This document shows, in pieces, positions 1 through 6,438 of a DNA stretch of 15,096 nucleotides. This DNA comes from Deltaproteobacteria bacterium RBG_16_44_11 (lineage in GTDB: Bacteria > Desulfobacterota > Syntrophia > Syntrophales > Smithellaceae), in NCBI GenBank assembly GCA_001797845.1, contig MGQN01000017.1, forward strand, positions 54,824 through 69,919, written 5' to 3'. Each line of letters starts with the position of its first letter. Position 1 is the stretch's first letter. The notes below the pieces were generated by a model, which worked only from the letters and a program-made list of their open reading frames with translations, did no database searches and was not told the DNA's origin. The position numbers were made by a program, and so were the translations under genes.

Positions 1-56
1 ACTGCCCTTCGGACGCCCATGCAAAAACCGGCGGTTTTGGCAAGTTTAATTTCCAT
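1..56 (-). CDS. ispH: 4-hydroxy-3-methylbut-2-enyl diphosphate reductase IspH (LytB), N-terminal fragment
   Basis: The first 18 codons are visible and read MEIKLAKTAGFCMGVRRA; the gene runs off the left edge. This is the hallmark N-terminus of IspH, the [4Fe-4S] enzyme that performs the last step of the MEP pathway, reducing HMBPP to IPP and DMAPP. Cys12 in the GFC motif matches the first of the three conserved cluster-ligating cysteines. The ATG lies only 4 nt after the tlyA stop (TGA-ACCA-ATG). A GAGG motif inside the end of tlyA could serve as ribosome binding site, so the two genes are probably translationally coupled. dxs and ispA upstream in the same orientation supply the pathway context. 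Only the start is seen, so nothing can be said about the rest of the enzyme. Confidence 0.85.
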   Translation of the reverse strand, partial: MEIKLAKTAGFCMGVRRA

Positions 57-60
57 TGGT

Positions 61-795
61 TCAGTTTTTCCTCAGCAGAATAAAAAACTCTTTATTACCC
101 ACTGGTCCTAACAGGGGCGATGAACAAGTCCCTTCAACTTTAAGATCTAGTGTTTGACAAAAATTTGCAACTCTCAGAATTACCTGGTCATGAACAGCTG
201 AATCTTTTACTAATCCCTTTTTGCCAACTTCTTGTCTTTCCGCTTCAAATTGAGGCTTAATCAGCGCCAAAATTTGTGCCTTATCTTTAAGCAATCTCAC
301 AACCGGCGGAAGAACAATTTTCAGCGAGATAAACGACACATCAATTGTGGCTAAATCCGGTAATTCCTTTAAATGATTGCCATCATAGTAGCGTACATTT
401 GTACGCTCGATAACAACGACACGTTTGTCTTCACGCAATTTCCAGGCAAGCTGTCCGTAACCGACATCCAGAGCGTAAACTTTGCGTGCTCCGGCTTGCA
501 GCAAACAATCCGTAAAACCTCCGGTTGACGCTCCCACATCAAGGACATCAAAATCCCTGACATCCAGTTTGAATTCTTCCAAAGCTTTTTTTAATTTCAG
601 ACCACCGCGACTAACGTATGGATTGTCCTCACCCTTTATTTGCACCTGCGCATCAACGGGAACGAGAATGCCTGCTTTATCCGGATAGGTTTCGTTAATT
701 TTTACAGTTTTGGCTAAAATCAGTGCGCGGGCTTTTTCCTGCGTGGGCGAAATTCCGCGATCGACCAGCAATTTATCCAAACGAATTTTTTCCAT
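61..795 (-). CDS. tlyA: TlyA-family rRNA 2'-O-methyltransferase (hemolysin A homologue)
   Basis: TlyA proteins combine an N-terminal S4 RNA-binding domain (about residues 1-60, starting MEKIRLDKLLVDRG) with a FtsJ/RrmJ-like methyltransferase domain. The SAM-binding loop GASTGGFTD is at about 88-96. The four residues known as the catalytic tetrad in the family appear as K67 (SRGGLKL), D152 (TIDVSFIS), K180 (IKPQFEA) and E236 (GNKEFF). Characterised members methylate ribose in 16S and/or 23S rRNA; the hemolysin name is historical. I start at the ATG at 795 because GAGA lies 8 nt upstream. The ATG at 801, which adds two residues, has that motif too close. The 244-aa length is normal for the family. 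It lies directly upstream of ispH in what looks like one transcript. The target nucleotide is not deducible. Confidence 0.93.
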   Translation of the reverse strand: MEKIRLDKLLVDRGISPTQEKARALILAKTVKINETYPDKAGILVPVDAQVQIKGEDNPYVSRGGLKLKKALEEFKLDVRDFDVLDVGASTGGFTDCLLQAGARKVYALDVGYGQLAWKLREDKRVVVIERTNVRYYDGNHLKELPDLATIDVSFISLKIVLPPVVRLLKDKAQILALIKPQFEAERQEVGKKGLVKDSAVHDQVILRVANFCQTLDLKVEGTCSSPLLGPVGNKEFFILLRKN

Positions 796-810
796 GCGCA
801 TATTCTCACA

Positions 811-885
811 TTACCGAGATTGATGATATCGAGGCAGCGAAGAAGCCAGCGGCGTGGGGTGTCCTATCGGACTATTGTTTGCCAT
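811..885 (-). other. Possible 24-codon ORF upstream of tlyA (leader peptide or remnant)
   Basis: An ATG at 885 is preceded by GGAGG with 10 nt spacing. It opens a 24-residue reading frame (begins MANNSPIGHP) ending in TAA at 811-813, 15 nt before the tlyA start and in the same frame as tlyA. The peptide is rich in Pro, Ser, His and Arg, and I do not recognise it. It could be a translated leader, a decayed gene end, or chance. The ribosome-binding-site match is the only positive evidence. Confidence 0.2.
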
Positions 886-937
886 TTTATTTTAGCCTCC
901 AAATATCAAGAGTAAAGATTTGACCACTAGTTCCCCC

Positions 938-1501
938 TCAATCAGCAGTTTGAATTGTTTCTATTTTCTTAAGTTTCTCATTCCAATATATGACTATTTC
1001 TGCCTTTCCAAGGTATGTCAACTTCACACCATCATATTTAAGCATTACTGGCGAAGGATAATTATTTGTATCTATAGCAGTGGTCTGCGATATGAGAGCC
1101 CCTTGCTTTACTGAGCGTATATAAACAATATTATAAAAATTCTTTACATCTAATTCATAAAAATTTTTACAAGGAGAAGTTGCAAAGCAAAATGATATTA
1201 CCAGTTTTGCCTTCTTAGAATTATTGTTCCTTAATAATATTGCATAATCTTGGTAACCATCTCCATTAAAATCTGATTTAACTATTCCAGGTATTTCGTT
1301 CTGGAATTTCTTACTAAAAAAATCTCTGGTTTGGGCATCAAGATCATTTAAACCTAATAAATGATAGCCGGGAAATTGATTGAGAATTTTCATTTCTTCA
1401 TTATTTATTTCTTTTTTGCTTTCTGTTCCAGCAATAGAGCAACAGGAAGTGGTAACAACAGTAATTACAATAATAAAAAAAATACAGTAAAGTTGTTTCA
1501 T
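938..1501 (-). CDS. Putative lipoprotein with an FG-GAP/VCBS-like calcium-binding motif
   Basis: The 187-aa product starts with a short charged-hydrophobic segment (MKQLYCIFFIIVITVVTTSC) ending in a lipobox-like TTSC, with Cys20 as predicted lipidation site. It should therefore be an exported lipoprotein. Residues 77-85 read DFNGDGYQD, followed by YAILL. This D-x-N-x-DG-x-x-D pattern is typical of EF-hand-like loops in FG-GAP/VCBS repeat proteins and of lipoproteins that carry one such repeat. No enzyme signature is seen. A good ribosome binding site (GAGG, 8 nt before ATG) supports the start. The gene is clearly more AT-rich than its neighbours, with many AAT/AAA/TTT codons. It interrupts the dxs-tlyA order and sits beside a palindromic repeat, so recent acquisition is likely. 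The function is unknown. Confidence 0.7.
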   Translation of the reverse strand: MKQLYCIFFIIVITVVTTSCCSIAGTESKKEINNEEMKILNQFPGYHLLGLNDLDAQTRDFFSKKFQNEIPGIVKSDFNGDGYQDYAILLRNNNSKKAKLVISFCFATSPCKNFYELDVKNFYNIVYIRSVKQGALISQTTAIDTNNYPSPVMLKYDGVKLTYLGKAEIVIYWNEKLKKIETIQTAD

Positions 1502-1525
1502 TATAATTTCCTCACAAGATCAGCA

Positions 1526-1554
1526 TATTTAATGCGGTAGATGGGGCTGTTCAA
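1526..1554 (-). promoter_or_regulatory. Putative sigma70-type promoter of the lipoprotein gene, -35 inside the repeat end
   Basis: On the minus strand TTGAAC (1554-1549), a 17-bp spacer and TAAATA (1531-1526) form a plausible -35/-10 pair about 25 bp upstream of the lipoprotein start. The -35 hexamer belongs to the terminal inverted repeat of the adjacent palindromic element. Confidence 0.45.
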
Positions 1555-1666
1555 AAATGTTCAGATGCAAGGCGCGCAAAAATCTGAACCGCGAGGCGTA
1601 TATAGACATACGGTGAGCGGTGCGGTTTGCAGCGCAACACAGCAGATGAGCGTTTTTCAACAGCCC
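1544..1666. repeat. 123-bp MITE/REP-like palindromic repeat element
   Basis: The left end GGGCTGTTCAAAAATG and the right end, read on the other strand, GGGCTGTTGAAAAACG form an imperfect terminal inverted repeat. The similarity continues inwards to TCAGATG versus CTCATCTG. Inner arms are also partly complementary: CTGAACCGC against GCGGTTTGCAG, and CGTAT against ATACG around the centre. No ORF of meaningful length is present. Elements with this GGGCTGTT...AACAGCCC layout are familiar from deltaproteobacterial intergenic regions, which I state from memory, and I treat this as a non-autonomous mobile or palindromic repeat. I see no clear target-site duplication and no second copy in the window. 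It starts 8 bp beyond the dxs stop, so its folded RNA could also help end or stabilise the dxs transcript. Confidence 0.7.
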
Positions 1667-1674
1667 TAAGCTGA

Positions 1675-3576
1675 TCATTTTCCCAGCATTTCTTTTATCG
1701 CCCGTTTAATGCCTTCCTCATCAATGCCGTATTTGCGGCGTAATTGCGCCTGGGTGGCATGTTGGACAAATTTATCGGGGATGCCCAGTCTCTTTACCTG
1801 AACACCGGTTATGCCTTTCTCAGCCAGCAATTCCAGAACGGCACTGCCGAAACCTCCCTGAAGTTCATTTTCTTCGACGGTAATTATTTTTTTACAAGAT
1901 GAAGCTGCCTTTAATATAAGTTCGCTATCGATTGGTTTAACAAACCGGGCATTGATAACTTTAACATTAATACCTTCTTTAGAAATTGTCTGGGCCGCGG
2001 CAAGTGCCGGATAAACCGTCGAACCGATGGCAATAATGGCCATATCGGAGCCTTCCCGCAGTACTTCGCCTTTACCTATTTCCAGATTTTTCAGCTCACT
2101 ATCCAGCATTGTGCCTACACCTCTGCCTCTTGGATACCTCACTGAAACCGGAGAACCACTGTCAACGGCAGTTTTCAGCATATGCCGCAACTCGTTTTCA
2201 TCTTTGGGCGCCATGACAATTATATTAGGAATTGAACGTAAATAAGAATAATCAAAAAGCCCCTGATGGGTCGCACCATCTTCACCGACAATGCCGGCAC
2301 GGTCGATGGCAAAAACAACCGGTAGTTTTTGCAGACAGACATCGTGTAAAATTTGATCGTAAGCTCGCTGAAGAAAAGTCGAATAAATAGCCACTACCGG
2401 AAGAAAACCTTCTGTCGCCAAACCGGCAGCAAAAGTCACCGCGTGTTGTTCAGCAATGCCTACATCATATAAACGCTGGGGGAATTCCTGAGAGAATTGA
2501 TCCAACCCCGTTCCTTCGCACATGGCGGCGGTAATGGCGACAATGCGGGAATCAACGCGGGCAAGCTCGAGCATGGTTTTGCCAAAAATATCCGTGTAAG
2601 TCGGGATAGCGGAAGGCGCAGCCAGTGGCTTACCTGTTTGAACATCAAAAGATGACAGGCCGTGATAAGTGAGAGGTTTTTCTTCAGCAAATTTGTAGCC
2701 TTTTCCTTTTTTAGTTATAACATGTACGAGCACGGGACCTTCTAAAGCTTTGATGTTTTCAAAATTTTTAATGAGATGATCTAAACGATGACCTTCCAAT
2801 GGCCCTACATAAGTAAAGCCCAGTTCTTCAAATAGCGCGCCGGGAACTACAAATGTTTTTAATGATTCTTCTATTTGCTGAGATAATTTGACGATATGGT
2901 CGCCAATTCCGGGAATGCCTTTTAAAAAATTTTTAATATCCGTCTTTAATTTCGTCACTGTATGACCGGTCATCATGCGGTTCAAATATGAAGATAGAGC
3001 ACCGACATTGGGAGAGATGAACATTTCATTATCATTTAACACAATGATCATATCTTTTTTGCGATCGCCGGCCCAGTTCAAAGCTTCAAAAGCCATGCCT
3101 GTGGTCATGGAACCATCGCCGATTACGGCAATTATTTTATTGCGCTCACCCTTTAAGCATCTGGCTTCGGTAAACCCTGCCGCAGCGGAGATAGAAGTTC
3201 CGCTGTGTCCGACATTAAATACATCATAGATGCTCTCTTCTCTTTTAGGGAATCCGCTGATACCGTTTTTACTGCGCATGGTGGCGATTTTTTCTTTGCG
3301 TCCGGTGATAATTTTATGAGCGTAACACTGATGGCCGACATCCCAAATAATTTTATCCTGCGGTGTATTAAAAACGAAGTGAAGCGCCAAGGTTATTTCC
3401 ACTGCGCCTAAAGATGAAGCTAAATGACCGCCGCAAGAAGCAACTGTATTAATAATCAAGTCCCTGATTTCCTGCGCCAGAGTATTGAGCTCGGCGTTAT
3501 TTAGCTTACGGATATCCGCGGGATAATTTACTTTTTGCAAAACGCTGTAATCTACTGTTTCTTTTTGTTTGACCAA
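1675..3576 (-). CDS. dxs: 1-deoxy-D-xylulose-5-phosphate synthase
   Basis: Dxs condenses pyruvate and glyceraldehyde-3-phosphate to DXP, the committed step of the MEP isoprenoid pathway, and also feeds thiamine and pyridoxal synthesis. The 633 aa are full length. The thiamine-diphosphate/Mg motif is seen as GDG at 153-155 with N181 about 26 residues later (VLNDNEM). His51 (CGGHLASSLG), GHSGTS at 123-128, E376 in GIAEQHAV, and DRAG...GATHQG (425-439) are the conserved active-site stretches. The C-terminal transketolase-like domain ends with ENELQGGFGSAV. The frame begins with TTG at 3576. An AAGG motif sits 8 nt ahead of it and no ATG lies between it and conserved sequence, so a TTG start is my best call. 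It follows ispA after 30 nt and is probably cotranscribed with it. A repeat element follows its stop. Confidence 0.97.
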   Translation of the reverse strand: MVKQKETVDYSVLQKVNYPADIRKLNNAELNTLAQEIRDLIINTVASCGGHLASSLGAVEITLALHFVFNTPQDKIIWDVGHQCYAHKIITGRKEKIATMRSKNGISGFPKREESIYDVFNVGHSGTSISAAAGFTEARCLKGERNKIIAVIGDGSMTTGMAFEALNWAGDRKKDMIIVLNDNEMFISPNVGALSSYLNRMMTGHTVTKLKTDIKNFLKGIPGIGDHIVKLSQQIEESLKTFVVPGALFEELGFTYVGPLEGHRLDHLIKNFENIKALEGPVLVHVITKKGKGYKFAEEKPLTYHGLSSFDVQTGKPLAAPSAIPTYTDIFGKTMLELARVDSRIVAITAAMCEGTGLDQFSQEFPQRLYDVGIAEQHAVTFAAGLATEGFLPVVAIYSTFLQRAYDQILHDVCLQKLPVVFAIDRAGIVGEDGATHQGLFDYSYLRSIPNIIVMAPKDENELRHMLKTAVDSGSPVSVRYPRGRGVGTMLDSELKNLEIGKGEVLREGSDMAIIAIGSTVYPALAAAQTISKEGINVKVINARFVKPIDSELILKAASSCKKIITVEENELQGGFGSAVLELLAEKGITGVQVKRLGIPDKFVQHATQAQLRRKYGIDEEGIKRAIKEMLGK

Positions 3577-3606
3577 AATTAGCGCCTTTCTAATAACTTA
3601 ATAACC

Positions 3607-4518
3607 CTATGTTTTTCTTTCCTCTATATAACGCGCAATAATACGCAATGGCCGCGCTCGTTCATCAAAATTAGAGATGCTTTCCATCGCAGTATCTACA
3701 TACTTTTTTAACCTTTCTTTCGCTGCGTCCAGCCCCAGCAAAGACGGATAGGTAAGTTTGCCATGAACCGCGTCGCTGCCGGTTTCTTTACCCATCAATT
3801 TCCGGTCGCCTTCCACATTCAAAATATCATCTGCTATTTGGAAAGCCATACCTATATTTGTTCCGTATTGGGACAGCGCTTGAACTTTATCTTTCGGGGC
3901 ATTGAACAAAATGGCACCCGTTTTTACCGCAGCAACAATTAACGCTCCGGTTTTACGCCGGTGAATATCTCCAAGGCTGTTTTCATCAGGCACACTTTTT
4001 TCTGAAAGCACGTCCAACGCTTGGCCTCCTACCATACCGGAAATTCCAGCCGCCTGTGCAATTTCCTGAATTACAGACAGACGCCTTTGGACAGGCAGCC
4101 GTTCTTTTTCCGCGCGTGATAAAAGAACAAATGCCTCCGTGAGCAGCGCGTCACCGGCTAAAATTGCCATAGCTTCTCCAAAAACTTTATGGCTGGTCGG
4201 CTTGCCGCGCCGAAAATCATCGTTATCCATCGCCGGCAGATCGTCATGAATGAGGGAATAGGTGTGAATTAATTCTAAGGCGCAGGCAACCGGCATAGCG
4301 GGCGCCAGATTGCCTCCAACCGCATCCACTGCGGCGAGGCAAAGAATCGGCCGAATCCTTTTCCCTCCGGCAAAAACACTATAATGAACAGCTTTATAAA
4401 TGTCCGCGGGTATATTGCTTTGGGGCGTAAGATAGCGCAGCAGGGCTTCTTCCACGATATTTCGCCTGTCCTGCAGATAGGCTTTTAAAAACGCTTCATC
4501 CTTTTCAATCACTTTCAT
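3607..4518 (-). CDS. ispA: Polyprenyl (farnesyl/geranylgeranyl) diphosphate synthase
   Basis: This short-chain trans-prenyltransferase adds IPP to allylic diphosphates. From the ATG at 4518 the protein is 303 aa, close to E. coli IspA. It shows GGKRIRP at 52-58, the first Asp-rich motif DDLPAMDND at 92-100, GGQALD at 164-169 and the second Asp-rich motif DDILN at 230-234. The two-residue insertion inside the first motif (DDxxxxD) is usual for bacterial IspA-type enzymes. Product length (C15 or C20) cannot be read safely. The start overlaps the end of xseB by 14 nt. A GTG at 4512 has AGGA at a better 8-nt spacing and is a real alternative; the longer frame up to 4575 is unlikely because it adds non-conserved sequence deep inside xseB. 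Placement between xseB and dxs is typical of many proteobacteria. Confidence 0.95.
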   Translation of the reverse strand: MKVIEKDEAFLKAYLQDRRNIVEEALLRYLTPQSNIPADIYKAVHYSVFAGGKRIRPILCLAAVDAVGGNLAPAMPVACALELIHTYSLIHDDLPAMDNDDFRRGKPTSHKVFGEAMAILAGDALLTEAFVLLSRAEKERLPVQRRLSVIQEIAQAAGISGMVGGQALDVLSEKSVPDENSLGDIHRRKTGALIVAAVKTGAILFNAPKDKVQALSQYGTNIGMAFQIADDILNVEGDRKLMGKETGSDAVHGKLTYPSLLGLDAAKERLKKYVDTAMESISNFDERARPLRIIARYIEERKT

Positions 4519-4735
4519 CTTCCTGAAAACGTTTTGACTGCAAGGAATCTTCTTTTCCCAAAAGCATTTCCACACGCCTTTGGGTTTCCTCCAGTTTGGC
4601 AGAACAAAAGCGAATAAGTCTTATCCCTTCTTCAAAGGACTTCATGGATTCCTCGAGCGGCATATCGCCTGCTTCCATTTTTCTTACTATATCTTCGAGC
4701 TTCTGCAGCGCATCTTCAAACTTTTCTTTTGCCAT
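4505..4735 (-). CDS. xseB: Exodeoxyribonuclease VII small subunit
   Basis: The 76-aa product has the family pattern: FEDALQKLEDIVRKMEAGDMPLEESMKSFEEG followed by a helical KLEETQRRVEML tail. XseB subunits wrap around the long coiled coil of XseA to form exonuclease VII, which degrades single-stranded DNA to oligonucleotides. The length is typical. ATG at 4735 has GGGG about 7 nt upstream. The gene lies 118 nt downstream of xseA and overlaps ispA by 14 nt, which suggests coupled translation with ispA. The residues after about 68 (SKRFQEDESD) are charged and not conserved. Confidence 0.95.
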   Translation of the reverse strand: MAKEKFEDALQKLEDIVRKMEAGDMPLEESMKSFEEGIRLIRFCSAKLEETQRRVEMLLGKEDSLQSKRFQEDESD

Positions 4736-4794
4736 AAATTTACCCCGTTAAAGAAAGTCCCCAACTCCCGTCAGGGGGTTAAAGTCTTGTAACA

Positions 4795-4851
4795 CAGATG
4801 GCTGTTTAATGCCGCCATCTGAAATCGCAAAGCGCCCGTTAACCTAACGGG
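4795..4851 (-). other. Two hairpins in the 118-nt xseA-xseB spacer
   Basis: The spacer holds two perfect inverted repeats. CAGATGGC (4795-4802) pairs with GCCATCTG (4814-4821) around an 11-nt loop. CCCGTTA (4835-4841) pairs with TAACGGG (4845-4851) around a 3-nt loop. The second lies 2 nt after the xseA stop on the transcribed strand. Neither is followed by a clean T-run, so they are weak terminator candidates. An attenuator or RNA-processing site that sets the subunit ratio is possible. I recognise no known riboswitch. Confidence 0.45.
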
Positions 4852-4853
4852 GC

Positions 4854-6191
4854 TTACTCCTGAGATATTTTCTGTACTCTGGCGTCTATACTACCTCTAG
4901 CCAGTTGGATATTAACATTCTCCCCTATACTTAAGGCATCTGCCTGACGAATAATCATCCCGCCGGCCAGGCTACGCGTAATACTGTAACCCCTGCGCAA
5001 AACACCCAGAGGGTTTAAAGACTCCAAAACAGCCGAATTTTTCTGGAGGCGCTCTTTATGCGCCGCCAAACGGCTTAAAAAATAAACATATATATCTTTG
5101 TTAATATTTTTTATTAAAATTTTCTTTTCACCAATTTGCCTGGCCGGACTTTGATGAAAAAGACGCAGTTCCATTTGCCGAATCTCGGCATATAGAGATT
5201 CCCTTTCGTAATGCAAAGATTTTAAGAGCCGTTCTTTTAAGGCATCCAAATGAATTTGCAGATCAATTAAAAAGCGGCGTGGATCTTTCAGCCTTTCTTG
5301 TAAACCAGCAAGTGCGTCCCGTTTATCCTCCAGATCGCGGCAATAACCGGATATTAACCTCTGTTTTAGCTTGCCCAGCTTCGCCAATAATTCGCTCCTT
5401 TGCGGCATAACCAGCTCCGCGGCAGCGGACGGCGTTGGCGCGCGCAAGTCCGCCACAAAATCACAAATGGTAAAATCAGTTTCATGGCCGAACGCCGACA
5501 CTATGGGAATCGTTGATTGGAAAATTTCCCTCGCCAAAGTTTCATCATTAAAAGGAGCTAAATCTTCCAAAGAGCCGCCGCCGCGCGCAATAATGATAAC
5601 ATCAACAGAGCCGTAAGCGTGTAAATTGCGCAACGCCTGAATTACTTCGGCGGCCGCTTCAGCTCCTTGCACTCTCACCGGCGCAACTAATATATTCATA
5701 CAGTGGAAACGCCGTTTGGTGATATTTAAAATATCTTTAATCACCGCGCCGGTAGGAGAAGTAATTATTCCAATTGTTTCGGGTAAAAAAGGAATAGATT
5801 TTTTATACTGTTCATCGAATAGTCCTTCAGCGGCAAGCCTGGCTTTGAGTTGCTCAAATATTTTTTGCAGTGCGCCGATGCCTCTTGGCTCGACGGATTC
5901 GACGATAAGTTGATACTCTCCGCGCGGCGGATAAACGCTCAACCTCGCTCGACACAGGATACTCGTGCCTTCTTCCAGATCAAATCCTATGTCTTGTCTG
6001 AAACGTCCGAATTGACGGAAAAAAACAGCCCTGATCTGACTCTTTTCATCCTTCAGCGTAAAATAAACATGCCCGGACTGCGGCCGGCGCAAGTTGGAAA
6101 CTTCTCCCTCCACCCATACAAAGCCGAATGTTTCCTCAAGAAGGAATTTAATATTATCATTCAGTTGTGAAACAGTGATTATTTCTTTCAT
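4854..6191 (-). CDS. xseA: Exodeoxyribonuclease VII large subunit
   Basis: XseA is the catalytic subunit of exonuclease VII. From the ATG at 6191 the protein is 445 aa, a normal length. An N-terminal OB-fold binds single-stranded DNA (about residues 3-105, with FGFVWVEGEVSNLRRPQSGHVYFTLKD). The catalytic domain contains GIITSPTGA (141-149), ARGGGSLEDLAPFNDE (202-217) and GHETDFTICDFVADLRAPTP (235-254). A long charged helical region follows (about 260-390), which holds XseB in known structures. The C-terminus ends with the usual LRRGYSIT motif. The frame extends upstream to 6287, but those 32 residues do not look like the family. GGGA lies 8 nt before the ATG at 6191. It is the first gene of the minus-strand xseA-xseB-ispA-dxs run. 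Confidence 0.96.
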   Translation of the reverse strand: MKEIITVSQLNDNIKFLLEETFGFVWVEGEVSNLRRPQSGHVYFTLKDEKSQIRAVFFRQFGRFRQDIGFDLEEGTSILCRARLSVYPPRGEYQLIVESVEPRGIGALQKIFEQLKARLAAEGLFDEQYKKSIPFLPETIGIITSPTGAVIKDILNITKRRFHCMNILVAPVRVQGAEAAAEVIQALRNLHAYGSVDVIIIARGGGSLEDLAPFNDETLAREIFQSTIPIVSAFGHETDFTICDFVADLRAPTPSAAAELVMPQRSELLAKLGKLKQRLISGYCRDLEDKRDALAGLQERLKDPRRFLIDLQIHLDALKERLLKSLHYERESLYAEIRQMELRLFHQSPARQIGEKKILIKNINKDIYVYFLSRLAAHKERLQKNSAVLESLNPLGVLRRGYSITRSLAGGMIIRQADALSIGENVNIQLARGSIDARVQKISQE

Positions 6192-6266
6192 CTGCACAAT
6201 CCCGCGTTGTGGAGTACCAGATATCGAAAGGTAAAACAAGATTGAATTTAAGCTCCCGAAATTAAA

Positions 6267-6295
6267 TAAATATGCAGGAATTAGCACTATGCAAA
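6267..6295 (-). promoter_or_regulatory. Putative sigma70-type promoter for the xseA operon
   Basis: On the minus strand TTTGCA (6295-6290), a 17-bp spacer and TATTTA (6272-6267) lie about 75 bp upstream of the chosen xseA start. Both hexamers are moderate matches. It sits in the divergent spacer 6192-6435, which otherwise holds the opposite promoter and no gene. Confidence 0.4.
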
Positions 6296-6372
6296 CGGAC
6301 TAAAGTATCTTACGGACACAAACAGATGAACATGCTACGGGGAATTGTAATATAGGGATTAATTACTATAGA

Positions 6373-6401
6373 TTGACTTTTATTCTTCCATGTTTTAAAT
6401 A
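6373..6401 (+). promoter_or_regulatory. Putative sigma70-type promoter of the deoxyhypusine-synthase-like gene
   Basis: TTGACT (6373-6378), a 17-bp spacer and TAAATA (6396-6401) form a good -35/-10 pair. Transcription would start near 6408, leaving a leader of about 30 nt that contains the AAGGGG ribosome binding site. Confidence 0.6.
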
Positions 6402-6438
6402 AGCTCTTCACGTAAAAATAAAGGGGACAATAAATTTG

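Noticed and set aside
3577..3606. TPP riboswitch controlling dxs
   Set aside because: The spacer is only 30 nt and no THI-box sequence is seen in it or at the end of ispA.
4519..4575. 19-residue N-terminal extension of IspA
   Set aside because: It lies deep within xseB in another frame and does not resemble IspA N-termini.
6192..6287. 32-residue N-terminal extension of XseA
   Set aside because: The extension is not family-like and crosses the leader. A GGGA site precedes the ATG at 6191.
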